Below the pieces are notes generated by a model that saw nothing but the letters and a program-made list of their open reading frames with translations, was not told the DNA's origin and searched no databases. From Cellulosimicrobium arenosum (GTDB taxonomy: Bacteria > Actinomycetota > Actinomycetes > Actinomycetales > Cellulomonadaceae): a DNA stretch of 64,000 bases. Positions 16,967-25,711 of this stretch are shown here, piece after piece. A program made the translations under genes and the position numbers. The stretch covers positions 186,001 through 250,000 of the forward strand of contig NZ_JACYHB010000002.1 of NCBI RefSeq assembly GCF_014837295.1, written 5' to 3'. How positions within the stretch are numbered: position 1 is the stretch's first letter; every line of letters starts with the position of its first letter.

Positions 16967-17856
16967 CGGTCGTCTCCGTCCGTGCTGGGCCCGGCGGCAG
17001 GTCTCGCGAGCTCGGCGCGGATCTCCTCGGCGAGGCGGTAGGTCATGTCCCGGCGCCACGCGGGCAGACCGTGGATGTCGTCGTGCCACAGGTCGCCGTC
17101 GATCGCGGCGTCGAGCGCGTCGGCCAGGTCCGCGCCCGCCGGGAACGCGTCTGCCGCGAAGCGCAGCTGGACGGGCCGGCGCGTCGCGGCGGTCACGGTC
17201 AGGACGAGCCCCCCGCCGGCGTCGGGCCCGGAACCCCCGGGCGGGTCGACGCGACCGATCAGCAGGACGCCCGACCGGCCCAGGTTGGACAGCGACAGCC
17301 GCCGGAACGCGGTGCGCGAGCGCAGCGCCCGCGCCGGCACCCGGATCGCCCGCAGCAGCTCGCCCGGCGCGAGGGTGTTGCGCATGTCCCCCGTCACGAG
17401 CTCCGCGACCGGCTGCGAACGGCGCGAGCCGCCGGGTCCCCAGACCTCCGCCACGCCGTCGAGCGCAGCCGTCAGGGACGTCATCGGCCCGGCCGGCAGC
17501 GACGTGCAGACGTTGCCGCCGACGGTCGAGGAGTTCCAGATCTTGAAGGACGCGACGAACGCGTCGCAGGACGGGCGGACCAGGTCGAGCGCGGTCCAGG
17601 CCTCGCGGACCGGCGCCGCGGCGGCCGAGTCCTCGAACGCGTACAGCTCGGCGACCGTGCACGTCGCGGCGATCTCGAGGCCGTCGTCGCTCACCGTCAG
17701 CGAGGGCCAGCCCGCGGCGGTCAGGTCGAGCAGGCGCCGCAGGGTCTGGCTGCCGTAGGAGAACAGCACCGTGCCGCCCGCGAGCCACGCGTCACCCTCG
17801 CGCCAGTCGGCGGGGTCGGCGGTGGGGACCAGGTCCGTGACCGTGTTCATGTCCAT
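16963..17856 (-). CDS. xdhB: Xanthine dehydrogenase FAD-binding subunit
   Basis: 297 residues ([18 protein letters not shown]). FAD_binding_5 and CO_deh_flav_C domains: the flavin-binding start [17 protein letters not shown], the [18 protein letters not shown] glycine-rich motif and the C-terminal [16 protein letters not shown] region. It takes electrons from the iron-sulfur centres and passes them to NAD+. TGATG overlap with the upstream XdhC gene and ATGA overlap with the catalytic subunit gene show a translationally coupled xdhC-xdhB-catalytic operon. Confidence 0.88.
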   Translation of the reverse strand: MDMNTVTDLVPTADPADWREGDAWLAGGTVLFSYGSQTLRRLLDLTAAGWPSLTVSDDGLEIAATCTVAELYAFEDSAAAAPVREAWTALDLVRPSCDAFVASFKIWNSSTVGGNVCTSLPAGPMTSLTAALDGVAEVWGPGGSRRSQPVAELVTGDMRNTLAPGELLRAIRVPARALRSRTAFRRLSLSNLGRSGVLLIGRVDPPGGSGPDAGGGLVLTVTAATRRPVQLRFAADAFPAGADLADALDAAIDGDLWHDDIHGLPAWRRDMTYRLAEEIRAELARPAAGPSTDGDDR

Positions 17857-19067
17857 CAGCGGGCCTCCTCGGGCGGGTGGGGGACGGTGGGCGGGGCGTG
17901 CAGCGGGCCGTCGGTCCTGCTGAGCGGTCGCAGCGCCGCGGCGCCGGCCCGTCCGTGCCGCGTCGCGACGACCTCCGCGGCGACGGCGACGGCGACCTCC
18001 TCGGGCGTGACGGCGCCGAGGTCGAGTCCGACGGGTGAGCGCAGGCGCGCCAGCCCGGCCTCGCCCACGCCCTCGGCGCGCAGGGCGTGCACCCGCTGCT
18101 CGTGCGAGCGCCGCGACCCCATCGCCCCGACGTACGCGAGCGGCAGGCCGAGCGCGAGGCGCAGGAGCGGGACGTCGAACTTCGCGTCGTGCGTCAGGAC
18201 GGCGACGGCGGTGCGCTCGTCGACCCTCCCCGCGTCGACCTCGGCGGCGAGGTAGCGGTCGGGCCACTCGACCACGACCTCGTCCGCGCCCGGGAAGCGG
18301 CGCGGGTCGGCGAACACCTCGCGCGCGTCGACGAGCGTCGTGCGGAATCCCAGCAGCCCGACGGCGCGCACGAGCGCGGCGGCGAAGTCGTTGGCCCCGC
18401 ACACGAGGAACCTCGGCGGAGGCAGCCGGGTCTCGACGAGCAGGGTGACCGGCTCGGTCTCGTCGTCGCACGCGTCCCCCGGCACGCCGTGCCGTGCGCC
18501 GGGTCCCCGGTGCGCGGCGTGGACGGTCGCCGTCCCGCCCGTGCGGAGCACCGCGCGGACCTGCGTCGTGGCGGTGTCGAGGGCGTCCGGACCGACGAGG
18601 TCCGCGAGCAGGCGGGCGACCGACGGCGCGTCGGTCGTCGCCGGGTCCTCGAGCACCACGGCGGTCCGCCGGGCCCCGTCGATGCGTCGCACGAGCGCGA
18701 CCGGACCGTTGCCCGACCGGAGCGACGCGAGGACGCGGGCGGCGTCGTCGTCGGGGAGGACCGGCTGGACGTGCACGTCGAGCGTGCCACCACAGCTGAG
18801 CCCGACGGCGAACGCGTCGTCGTCGCTGTATCCGAACGTCTCGCGGTGGCACTCGCCCGTGGCGATCGCGTCGAGCGCGACCGCGTGCACCGCGGCCTCG
18901 ACGCAGCCGCCGGACACGGTGCCGATCACGGCGCCGTCGGCGCGCACCGCCATCGCCGTGCCCACGGGGCGCGGCACGGAGCCCGACGCCGCGACCACGG
19001 TCGCGACGGCGAACGGGACCTGCCCCGGGCCGAGCCACGGGGCGAGGCTGTCGACGATGTGGAGCAT
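17856..19067 (-). CDS. xdhC: XdhC/CoxI family molybdenum-cofactor insertion protein
   Basis: 403 residues. The N-terminal XdhC/CoxI domain (FAVATVVAASGSVPRPVGTA, GTVSGGCVEAAV, GLSCGGTLDVHVQPV) and C-terminal Rossmann-like XdhC_C domain (FLVCGANDFAAALVRAVGLL, VLTHDAKFDVPLL, AYVGAMGSRRSHEQR) are both complete. XdhC binds the molybdenum cofactor, protects its sulfurated form and inserts it into xanthine dehydrogenase. It is the first gene of the operon, divergent from moaA across a 224-bp region with a 32-bp palindrome. Confidence 0.92.
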   Translation of the reverse strand: MLHIVDSLAPWLGPGQVPFAVATVVAASGSVPRPVGTAMAVRADGAVIGTVSGGCVEAAVHAVALDAIATGECHRETFGYSDDDAFAVGLSCGGTLDVHVQPVLPDDDAARVLASLRSGNGPVALVRRIDGARRTAVVLEDPATTDAPSVARLLADLVGPDALDTATTQVRAVLRTGGTATVHAAHRGPGARHGVPGDACDDETEPVTLLVETRLPPPRFLVCGANDFAAALVRAVGLLGFRTTLVDAREVFADPRRFPGADEVVVEWPDRYLAAEVDAGRVDERTAVAVLTHDAKFDVPLLRLALGLPLAYVGAMGSRRSHEQRVHALRAEGVGEAGLARLRSPVGLDLGAVTPEEVAVAVAAEVVATRHGRAGAAALRPLSRTDGPLHAPPTVPHPPEEAR

Positions 19068-19203
19068 CGTGGTCTCGCTTCCGCCAGGGTGCCGGCGAAC
19101 CGACGTCCTTCCAGTGAACCCTTGCGGTGAGTCCCCTGCGTGTCCGGGTCCGCGTCAGCCGTGACGCGGTGGAAACACAGGGCTTGATTCCGCCGTTGGA
19201 CTT

Positions 19204-19235
19204 CCGCCAGATGGAATCTTGATTCCGTCTGGCGG
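19204..19235. promoter_or_regulatory. 32-bp near-perfect palindrome between xdhC and moaA
   Basis: The 15-bp arms CCGCCAGATGGAATC (19204-19218) and GATTCCGTCTGGCGG (19221-19235) differ at one position and are separated by TT. A third half-site, TTGATTCCG, occurs at 19184-19192. It lies between divergent xdhC and moaA starts, so an operator for a purine or cofactor regulator is more likely than a terminator. The rest of 19068-19291 has no coding signal. Confidence 0.6.
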
Positions 19236-19291
19236 GTTTCACGCTAGCACGTCGTCACACGCGCGTCACGAGAGGTGTCTACGATCGACGC

Positions 19292-20392
19292 ATGGCCGCA
19301 GTCGTTCTCCCGATGCCCAGGATGCGCACCGGCACGCCGTCGGGCGCCGGTCCGCTCCCCGCCGACCGCCCGGGGACCGACGCGCTCGTGGACCGGTTCG
19401 GACGGGTCGCGCGCGACCTGCGGATCTCGATCACCGAGAAGTGCACGCTGCGCTGCACGTACTGCATGCCTGCCGAGGGACTGCCCGCGATCGCTCGCGA
19501 CGACCTCCTCGCACCCGCCGAGATCGCACGGCTCGTGTCCGTCGCCGTCGGCCGGCTCGGGATCACCGACGTGCGCTTCACCGGCGGCGAGCCCCTCGTG
19601 CGGCGCGACCTCGCCGAGATCCTGCGCCAGTCGCGCGCCGCGGCGCCGGACGTGTCGATCTCCATGACGACCAACGCGATCGGGCTCGACAAGCGGGTCC
19701 AGGAGCTCGTCGCTGCGGGCCTCGACCGCGTGAACATCTCGCTCGACTCCGTGGACCGCGACGACTTCGCGCGCCTCACGCGCCGCGACCGGCTGCCCGA
19801 CGTGCTGCGCGGGGTCCGGGGCGCGCTCGCCGCAGGGCTCGCGCCCGTCAAGCTCAACGCCGTCCTCATGCCCGAGACCCTCGCGGGCGCTGCGGACCTG
19901 CTCGCCTGGGCCGTCGAGCACGGGTGCCACCCGCGATTCATCGAGCAGATGCCGCTCGACGCGGACGGGCACTGGACGCGCGACGACCTGGTCTCCGCCG
20001 CGGACCTGCTGGGGGTCCTCGGCGAGCGCTTCGACCTCGTCGAGGTGGGGCGCGACGACCCGTCCGCGCCGGCCGAGGAGTGGCTGGTCGACGGCGGCCC
20101 GCAGACCGTCGGCATCATCGCGTCCGTCACGCGCTCGTTCTGCGGCGACTGCGACCGCACGCGCCTCACCGCGGAGGGCACGGTCCGCTCGTGCCTGTTC
20201 GGCGACGACGAGACCGACCTGCGCGCGATCCTGCGCTCCACCGACCTGACCGAGGACGAGCGCGACGACGCGATCATGGTGGCGTGGCAGGGCGCGATGT
20301 GGGCCAAGCCGCTCGCGCACGGCAGCGACTCCCCGGTCTCGCCGGACGCGTTCGCGCCGACCGCGCGCAGCATGGGCGCGATCGGCGGCTGA
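19292..20392 (+). CDS. moaA: GTP 3',8-cyclase MoaA
   Basis: 366 residues. Radical-SAM enzyme for the first step of molybdopterin synthesis (GTP to 3',8-cyclo-H2GTP). N-terminal [4Fe-4S] motif CTLRCTYC with cysteines 51, 55 and 58; [14 protein letters not shown]-terminal cluster [11 protein letters not shown]...SCLF; and the essential C-terminal Gly-Gly (GAIGG). TACGAT ends 6 nt before the ATG and there is no Shine-Dalgarno sequence, pointing to a leaderless transcript. Divergent from the xanthine dehydrogenase operon, its likely customer. Confidence 0.96.
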   Translation: MAAVVLPMPRMRTGTPSGAGPLPADRPGTDALVDRFGRVARDLRISITEKCTLRCTYCMPAEGLPAIARDDLLAPAEIARLVSVAVGRLGITDVRFTGGEPLVRRDLAEILRQSRAAAPDVSISMTTNAIGLDKRVQELVAAGLDRVNISLDSVDRDDFARLTRRDRLPDVLRGVRGALAAGLAPVKLNAVLMPETLAGAADLLAWAVEHGCHPRFIEQMPLDADGHWTRDDLVSAADLLGVLGERFDLVEVGRDDPSAPAEEWLVDGGPQTVGIIASVTRSFCGDCDRTRLTAEGTVRSCLFGDDETDLRAILRSTDLTEDERDDAIMVAWQGAMWAKPLAHGSDSPVSPDAFAPTARSMGAIGG

Positions 20393-20499
20393 CGCTCCGC
20401 CAGGGTCGCGGCCATGACCATCGTTCTCGTCGGCGGCGGACCGGACACGACACGGTCGCCCGACGTCGCGGCACCTCGACGGTGTCACGCACGTCACGG

Positions 20500-20515
20500 G
20501 GTGAGCCCGCTCACC
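20500..20515. promoter_or_regulatory. Palindrome GGTGAGCCCGCTCACC
   Basis: A perfect 7-bp inverted repeat with CC spacer in the 173-bp gap between moaA and the small membrane gene. It could be part of the moaA terminator or an operator about 40 bp before the TATCAT box of the next gene. The gap otherwise holds no convincing gene. Confidence 0.3.
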
Positions 20516-20565
20516 ATGATGCATTTTCCCAGGTCAGCGAGCGGCGCGGACCCTATCATGGTCAC

Positions 20566-20817
20566 GTGACGACGATCTCCGCCCAGCCTGCCCCCACGTC
20601 CGCGACGACCTCCTCCGAGGCCCCCGACAACACGGTGTCGGCACGTCCGATCTACCGCGAGGACACCGCGTCCGCCCAGTGGACCGTCGGCACCAAGACC
20701 GTGATCGGCATCACCGTCGGCGCCGTCCTCGGCACCGTGGCCCTCAGCTGGTTCGGGCTGGTCCTCGGCACCGCCGTCGGCCTCGGCATCGGCCTGCTGC
20801 TCGACAACCGCCGCTGA
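20566..20817 (+). CDS. Small membrane protein with glycine-zipper-like helices
   Basis: 83 residues from GTG at 20566 (VTTISAQPAPTSATTSSE). A disordered Ser/Thr/Pro N-terminus is followed by two hydrophobic helices, TVIGITVGAVLGTVALSWFG and VLGTAVGLGIGLLL, ending DNRR. TATCAT ends 6 nt before the GTG and no ribosome site is seen, so translation is probably leaderless. The gene lies between moaA and moaE but shows no cofactor-related motif; the function is unknown. Confidence 0.6.
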   Translation: MTTISAQPAPTSATTSSEAPDNTVSARPIYREDTASAQWTVGTKTVIGITVGAVLGTVALSWFGLVLGTAVGLGIGLLLDNRR

Positions 20818-20827
20818 TCCCCCGCGC

Positions 20828-21286
20828 TCAGAGGCCCACCCACTCCGACACCCCGTCGGTGAAGTGCTGGCGCTTCCATATCGGCACCTCGGCCTTGATG
20901 CGCTCGACCAGCAGCGAGCACGCCTCGAACGCCTCGCGGCGGTGGCCGGCGGCTGCCGCCGCGACGAGCGCGACGTCTCCCACGACGAGCGTCCCGTACC
21001 GGTGCACGGCGGCGACCCGCAGCCCGGTCTCGGCCGCCACGGACTCGACGCAGCGCCGCAGCACGGCGGTCGCGTCGGGGTGCGCCTCGTAGTCGAGCCC
21101 GGTCACACCGCGGTGGTCGTCGACGTCCCGCACGACGCCGCGGAACGTCACGACCGCACCGCAACCGGGGCTGCCGACGGCGTCCTCCACGGCCCGCGAC
21201 ACCGCACCGTCCAGCACGTCGGTCGTCACGCGGCTGACCCGCACGGCGTGGCCCTCCGCCCGCTCGAGGTCCTCGGGTCCGCTCAC
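20828..21286 (-). CDS. moaE: Molybdopterin synthase catalytic subunit MoaE
   Basis: 152 residues from the GTG at 21286, whose GTGA overlaps the moeA stop. The family pattern is full: GAVVTFRGVVRDVDDHRGV, LDYEAHPDATAVL, HRYGTLVVGDVALVAAAAAGHR and the catalytic-lysine region ERIKAEVPIWKRQ. MoaE adds two sulfurs, delivered by MoaD thiocarboxylate, to precursor Z. No moaD is visible in the window. The coupling moeA-moaE makes one cofactor operon. Confidence 0.93.
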   Translation of the reverse strand: MSGPEDLERAEGHAVRVSRVTTDVLDGAVSRAVEDAVGSPGCGAVVTFRGVVRDVDDHRGVTGLDYEAHPDATAVLRRCVESVAAETGLRVAAVHRYGTLVVGDVALVAAAAAGHRREAFEACSLLVERIKAEVPIWKRQHFTDGVSEWVGL

Positions 21287-22476
21287 AGCTCCCACACCTC
21301 CACCTCGTCGCCCTCCGCGAGGGCGGTCACGTCCTGCGGGACGTCGATCAGCACGTCGGCCCGCGCCATCGTCACCACGAGGTGCGACCCGGCGCCACCC
21401 ACGGGACGCACCCGGGCGCCGTCGCGCACGCCGCGCAGCAGCTGACGCCTCCCTGGCGGTGACGCGACCGGCACCGCCAGGGCCAGACGACCCCGCGGGG
21501 CGGGCGGCAGCCCGACCGCGCGGCGCAGCGCGTCGCGGACGAGCACGACGAAGGAGACCTGCGCGCTCACCGGGTTGCCCGGGAACGCGACGAGCGGCGT
21601 GCCCGCGAACGTCCCCCAGCCCTGCGGGCCGCCCGGCTGCATCGCGACGGACCGGAACCGCACCCCGCGCTCGCCGAGCACGTCCTTGACCACCTCGTAC
21701 GCCCCCTGGCTCACGCCCCCGGAGGTCAGGACGAGGTCCGCGCGACCCGCGGCGTCGGCGAGCACCCGCTCGAGGTCGCCCGGCTCGTCGCCCGTGCGGG
21801 CCTGCACCACGAGCTCACCCCCGGCGAGGGCCACGGCCGCCGCGAGGGCCGTCGCGTTCGCGTCGTACACCTGGCCGGGCGCGAGCGGCTCTCCCGGCAC
21901 GGCGAGCTCGGCACCGGTCGACACGACGGCGACGTGCGGTCGCGCCCACACCTCGACCCGGCCCACGCCGGTCGCGGCACACGCCGCGAGGCGGGTAGGA
22001 GTCAGCAGGCTCCCGGCCGGGACGACGACGTCTCCCGCCCCGACGTCGCTGCCCGCCTCGCGCACGTGCTGCCCCGGCTCGACGGTCGGCTCGCAGGAGA
22101 CCTCCGGTGGCCGCACACCGGCCGAGAACGCCCCGACCGACGTCCGCTCGACGGGGACGACCGCGTCCGCGCCGTCGGGCACCGGGGCTCCCGTCATGAT
22201 CCGCGCGGCGGTCCCCGGGACGAGCGCGGCGACGTCCCGCGCGCCCGCGGGGACCTCCGCCACCACACGGAGCGTCGCGCCGTCGGCCGTGTCCGCCGCG
22301 CGGACCGCGAAGCCGTCCATCTGCGCGTTCCGGAACGCCGGGACCGGGGCGAGCGCCGCCACGTCGGCCGCGAGCACGCGGCCCGCCGCCTCGGCCAGCC
22401 CGGTGACCTCCCGGCGCGCCAGCGGCGCCAGGAGCGCCTCGACGTCGGCGCGGTGCTCGTCGAGCGTGGTGGCCAT
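21283..22476 (-). CDS. moeA: Molybdopterin molybdenumtransferase MoeA
   Basis: 397 residues from ATG at 22476. It ligates molybdate to adenylylated molybdopterin. Motifs include FRNAQMDGFAVRAADTAD, RIMTGAPVPDGADAVVPVE, ADLVLTSGGVSQGAYEVV and AFPGNPVSAQVSFVVLVR, followed by the C-terminal barrel. TACCGT ends 6 nt before the ATG with no ribosome site, so it probably starts a leaderless mRNA that continues into moaE. The first sequence upstream is the divergent promoter region (22477-22610) shared with a thioredoxin lipoprotein gene. Confidence 0.94.
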   Translation of the reverse strand: MATTLDEHRADVEALLAPLARREVTGLAEAAGRVLAADVAALAPVPAFRNAQMDGFAVRAADTADGATLRVVAEVPAGARDVAALVPGTAARIMTGAPVPDGADAVVPVERTSVGAFSAGVRPPEVSCEPTVEPGQHVREAGSDVGAGDVVVPAGSLLTPTRLAACAATGVGRVEVWARPHVAVVSTGAELAVPGEPLAPGQVYDANATALAAAVALAGGELVVQARTGDEPGDLERVLADAAGRADLVLTSGGVSQGAYEVVKDVLGERGVRFRSVAMQPGGPQGWGTFAGTPLVAFPGNPVSAQVSFVVLVRDALRRAVGLPPAPRGRLALAVPVASPPGRRQLLRGVRDGARVRPVGGAGSHLVVTMARADVLIDVPQDVTALAEGDEVEVWEL

Positions 22477-22610
22477 GGGGACACGGTAGTCGGTGGTCGA
22501 CGGCGTCAGGCACCCGTCAGGTGCACGGAACCGCCCGGGGCCCGGCCCTGCGCGCACACTGGAGGGAGCACCGTGCGCGACCGCGCGGCGCGTCCGACGA
22601 AGGAGTCATC

Positions 22611-23225
22611 ATGTCCCGCACCGCCCGCCTGGCCGCCGCGGTCGTGCTGCTCGCCGGGACCTTGGGTGCGTGCGCCACCTCCGGCACGTCCGACACGGGC
22701 GACGGCGCCGGGGACGCGGCGACCGACACGTCCGCGACTCCCGAGGAGTCGGACCCCGAGGACGCCGCGACCGACGACACGACGGCGCAGGACGACGCGC
22801 AGCCCGCGGACGTCGACCCCGACCTGCTCCAGGTCTCCGGCACGACGCTCGACGGCGAGCAGCTCGACCTCGCGTCGCTGGCCGGCGAGCCCGTCGTCCT
22901 GTGGTTCTGGGCACCCTGGTGCACGGTGTGCCGGGGCGAGGCCCCGGACGTGGCCGAGATCGCGGACGACCTGGACGGCGAGGTGACGTTCGTGGGCGTC
23001 CCGGGCCTGGGCGAGCCGGACGCGATGCAGGAGTTCGTGGACACCACGGGGACGGAGGGGTTCACCCACCTCGTCGACGACGACGGGACCGTCTGGAACC
23101 ACTTCGGTGTCGTGTCCCAACCGTCCTACGTGTTCGTCTCGCCCGACGGCACCTGGGAGGGCGTCCAGGGCGCGATGGGGTACGACCAGCTCTCCGACGA
23201 GGCGAACCGGCTCGCCGAGGGCTGA
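22611..23225 (+). CDS. TlpA/redoxin-type thioredoxin lipoprotein
   Basis: 204 residues from the ATG at 22611 (AAGGAG ribosome site). Signal peptide with lipobox LGAC (Cys21), then a long Asp/Thr/Glu-rich linker (22-70) and a thioredoxin fold with WFWAPWCTVCRGE (CxxC 104-107) and a cis-proline loop VVSQPSYVF. It is expected on the outer face of the membrane as a thiol-disulfide reductase or oxidase. The CcdA-type membrane electron carrier gene follows 3 nt later, the natural electron donor. Resembles actinobacterial DsbF/TlpA-like proteins. Confidence 0.9.
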   Translation: MSRTARLAAAVVLLAGTLGACATSGTSDTGDGAGDAATDTSATPEESDPEDAATDDTTAQDDAQPADVDPDLLQVSGTTLDGEQLDLASLAGEPVVLWFWAPWCTVCRGEAPDVAEIADDLDGEVTFVGVPGLGEPDAMQEFVDTTGTEGFTHLVDDDGTVWNHFGVVSQPSYVFVSPDGTWEGVQGAMGYDQLSDEANRLAEG

Positions 23226-23228
23226 CCC

Positions 23229-24113
23229 GTGGATCCCGTCCTCCTGTCCGTCGCACTGCTGGCGGGGGCCGTGGCCGCGTTCAACCCGTGCGGGTTCGCG
23301 CTCCTGCCCGCCTATCTCACGCTGCTCGTCGCGAGCCCGCCCGAGGGCGAGGGCTCGACGGCCGCCGCGGTCCGGCGCGGTGCCCTGTTCGCCGCGGCGA
23401 TGACGACCGGGTTCGTGGCCGTGTTCGCCGTGCTCGGCCTCGCGCTGTCGACCGTCGCGACCGGGATCGAGCGCTGGCTGCCCGTGCTGACGATCGCCGT
23501 CGGCGTCGCCCTGGTGGCTCTGGGTGCGTGGCTCCTGACCGGCCACAGCCTCGGCATCGCTGCCCTCGGCCGCTACGGCTGGGCCCCGCGCCGGTCCTGG
23601 TGGTCCCAGGTCGGGTACGGCGTGACGTTCGCGCTCGCGTCGCTCAGCTGCACCATCGCGCCCTTCCTCGCCGTGACCGGCGGTGCCATGAGCGCCGGTG
23701 GCGCGCTCGCGGCGCTCGCGGTGTACGTGGTGTACGCGCTCGGGATGGGAGCGGTCGTGGGCGTGCTCGCGCTCGCGGCGGCGACCGCCTCGGCCGGCCT
23801 CGTCGGCCGGATGCGGCGCGCCGCACCCGTCGTCTACCGCCTGTCGGGGGTCCTGCTGGTCCTCGCCGGCGCGTACGTCGCCTGGTACGGCTGGTACGAG
23901 CTGCGGGTCCTCGCCGGGTCGGCGACCGGGGACCCGGTGGTCGACGCCGCGGTCCGGGCCCAGTCCGCAGTGGTCCGGTTCGTGGCGGAGACCGGGGCGG
24001 GTGCCGTCGTCGTGGCGCTCGCCGTGCTCGCGGTCGCTGCCGTCGCCGCCGGGCTGGCGGTGCGCCGCCGGCGGCGGGCGGCGGCGGGCGAGCCCGACGC
24101 CGCGCGCGGGTGA
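23229..24113 (+). CDS. CcdA/DsbD-type thiol electron-transfer membrane protein
   Basis: 294 residues, GTG start 3 nt after the thioredoxin gene. Six to seven membrane helices with the two redox cysteines in AFNPCGFALLPAYLTLL (helix 1) and LSCTIAPFLAVTGG (helix 4), the standard CcdA arrangement. It carries electrons from cytoplasmic thioredoxin to extracytoplasmic thiol proteins, presumably the lipoprotein encoded just upstream. An Arg-rich tail ends the protein. A terminator hairpin overlaps its stop codon. Confidence 0.92.
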   Translation: MDPVLLSVALLAGAVAAFNPCGFALLPAYLTLLVASPPEGEGSTAAAVRRGALFAAAMTTGFVAVFAVLGLALSTVATGIERWLPVLTIAVGVALVALGAWLLTGHSLGIAALGRYGWAPRRSWWSQVGYGVTFALASLSCTIAPFLAVTGGAMSAGGALAALAVYVVYALGMGAVVGVLALAAATASAGLVGRMRRAAPVVYRLSGVLLVLAGAYVAWYGWYELRVLAGSATGDPVVDAAVRAQSAVVRFVAETGAGAVVVALAVLAVAAVAAGLAVRRRRRAAAGEPDAARG

Positions 24114-24138
24114 CCGGTCACCGACCGGTCACCCGCGC
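24104..24138. terminator. Bidirectional 15-bp-stem terminator
   Basis: GCGCGGGTGACCGGT (24104-24118) and ACCGGTCACCCGCGC (24124-24138) pair perfectly around a CACCG loop. The stem begins within the last codons of the CcdA gene and lies before the convergent permease stop at 24159. Confidence 0.85.
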
Positions 24139-24158
24139 GGCCCGTCGGGCCCGGTCCG

Positions 24159-25661
24159 TCAGCCCCCGACGACCGCCGTCAGCGGTCCGCGCACGAAGTA
24201 CACGAGGAAGCCTGCGGCGACCACCCACAGCAGCGGGTGCACCTCGCGCGCCTTGCCGCACGCGGTGCGCAGCAGGACCCACGTGACGAACCCGATGCCG
24301 ATGCCGTTCGCGATCGAGTACGTGAGCGGCATGGTGACGACAGTGAGGAAGACCGGCAGCGCGACGGAGAAGTCGCTGAAGTCGATCTCCTTGATCTCGC
24401 GCATCATCATCGCGCCGACGACGACGAGGACCGCGCTCGCGACCTCCATCGGGACGACGGCGGTGAGCGGGGTGAGGAACATCGCGACGAGGAACAGTCC
24501 ACCGGTCACGACCGACGCGAGGCCCGTGCGCGCCCCCTCACCGACGCCCGCGGCGGAGTCCACGAACACCGTGTTGGACGACGAGGAGGTCGCCCCGCCG
24601 ACGACGGCGCCCACGCCCTCGACGACGAGCGCCGACTTGATGCGCGGGAAGTTCCCGTCCGCGTCGGCGAGCCCGCCCTGCTTGGCGAGGCCCGTCATCG
24701 TGCCCATGGCGTCGAAGAAGTTCGTGAAGAACAGCGTGAACACGAGCATCGTCGCCGCGAGCGCGCCGATCCGGTCGAACGCACCGAACGAGAACTGGCC
24801 GAACAGGCTCAGGTCCGGCACGGACGCGAGCGAGGCCGGGAGCTCCGGCACGGTCAGGTGCCACCCGCCCGGGTTGTCGTCGGAGGCGGGACCGAGGTGC
24901 AGGACCGCCTCGACGACGACCGAGACGATCGTCGTCGCGACCAGGCCGATGAGCAGCCCGCCCTTGACCTTGCGCGCCACGAGGACGCCCATGGTCAGCA
25001 GGCCGACGACGAACACGAGCGTCGGGACGGTCGTGATCGAGCCGCCGTCGCCGAGCTGGACCGGGGGCCCGCCCGGCGTGCGCGTGACGAAGCCCGAGTC
25101 GACGAACCCGATGAACGCGATGAACAGGCCGATGCCGACCGTGATCGCGGCCTTGAGCTGGCGCGGCACCGCGTTGAAGATCGCCGACCTCGCCCCGGTG
25201 ACGGCCAGCAGGACGATGAGCAGCCCGTTGATGAGGACGAGGCCCATCGCCTCCGGCCACGTGACGTCGCCGATCACGGCGACGGCGAGGAACGAGTTGA
25301 TGCCGAGACCCGCCGCGAGCGCGAACGGCAGGTTCGCGACGAGGCCGAACAGGATGGTCAGGAAGCCGGCGGCGAGACCGGTCATGGCCCCGACCTGGGC
25401 GGTCTGGAGCCACCCGCCCGCGACGTCGACGGGGGCGTTCTCGGCGCTCGTCCCGCCGAGGATGAGCGGGTTGAGGATGACGATGTACGCCATCGCGAAG
25501 AAGGTCACCAGTCCGCCGCGCAGCTCGCGGCCCGTGGTGGAGCCGCGCGCGGTGATCCTGAAGAAGCGGTCGAGGCGCGAGGAGGGAGCGCGGTCGTGCT
25601 GACGGTTGCCGCGCGGGTCGTCGTTCTCGGCGGTCTCCCGCCGGGTGCCGAGGATGGTCAC
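24159..25661 (-). CDS. AzgA-type NCS2 purine (adenine/guanine/hypoxanthine) permease
   Basis: 500 residues from the GTG at 25661. Twelve or more membrane segments. Signature regions are RGGLVTFFAMAYIVILNPLI at the N-terminus, GLGINSFLAVAV, LVFTLFFTNFFDAMGTMTGL and SSSSNTVFVDSAAGVGEGARTG, which are diagnostic of the AzgA/GhxP branch rather than uracil/xanthine carriers. It imports purine bases by proton symport. A guanine-deaminase-like gene lies 50 nt upstream in the same direction, which fits guanine or hypoxanthine as substrate. Confidence 0.92.
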   Translation of the reverse strand: MTILGTRRETAENDDPRGNRQHDRAPSSRLDRFFRITARGSTTGRELRGGLVTFFAMAYIVILNPLILGGTSAENAPVDVAGGWLQTAQVGAMTGLAAGFLTILFGLVANLPFALAAGLGINSFLAVAVIGDVTWPEAMGLVLINGLLIVLLAVTGARSAIFNAVPRQLKAAITVGIGLFIAFIGFVDSGFVTRTPGGPPVQLGDGGSITTVPTLVFVVGLLTMGVLVARKVKGGLLIGLVATTIVSVVVEAVLHLGPASDDNPGGWHLTVPELPASLASVPDLSLFGQFSFGAFDRIGALAATMLVFTLFFTNFFDAMGTMTGLAKQGGLADADGNFPRIKSALVVEGVGAVVGGATSSSSNTVFVDSAAGVGEGARTGLASVVTGGLFLVAMFLTPLTAVVPMEVASAVLVVVGAMMMREIKEIDFSDFSVALPVFLTVVTMPLTYSIANGIGIGFVTWVLLRTACGKAREVHPLLWVVAAGFLVYFVRGPLTAVVGG

Positions 25662-25711
25662 GTCGTCGTGTCCTTTCGGTCGTGGTGCGGTACCGGCCGG
25701 CCCGGGGCCGG

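Noticed and set aside
25662-25711. Purine riboswitch before the permease
   Set aside because: The 50-nt gap is too short for a purine aptamer, and no conserved loop pairs are seen.
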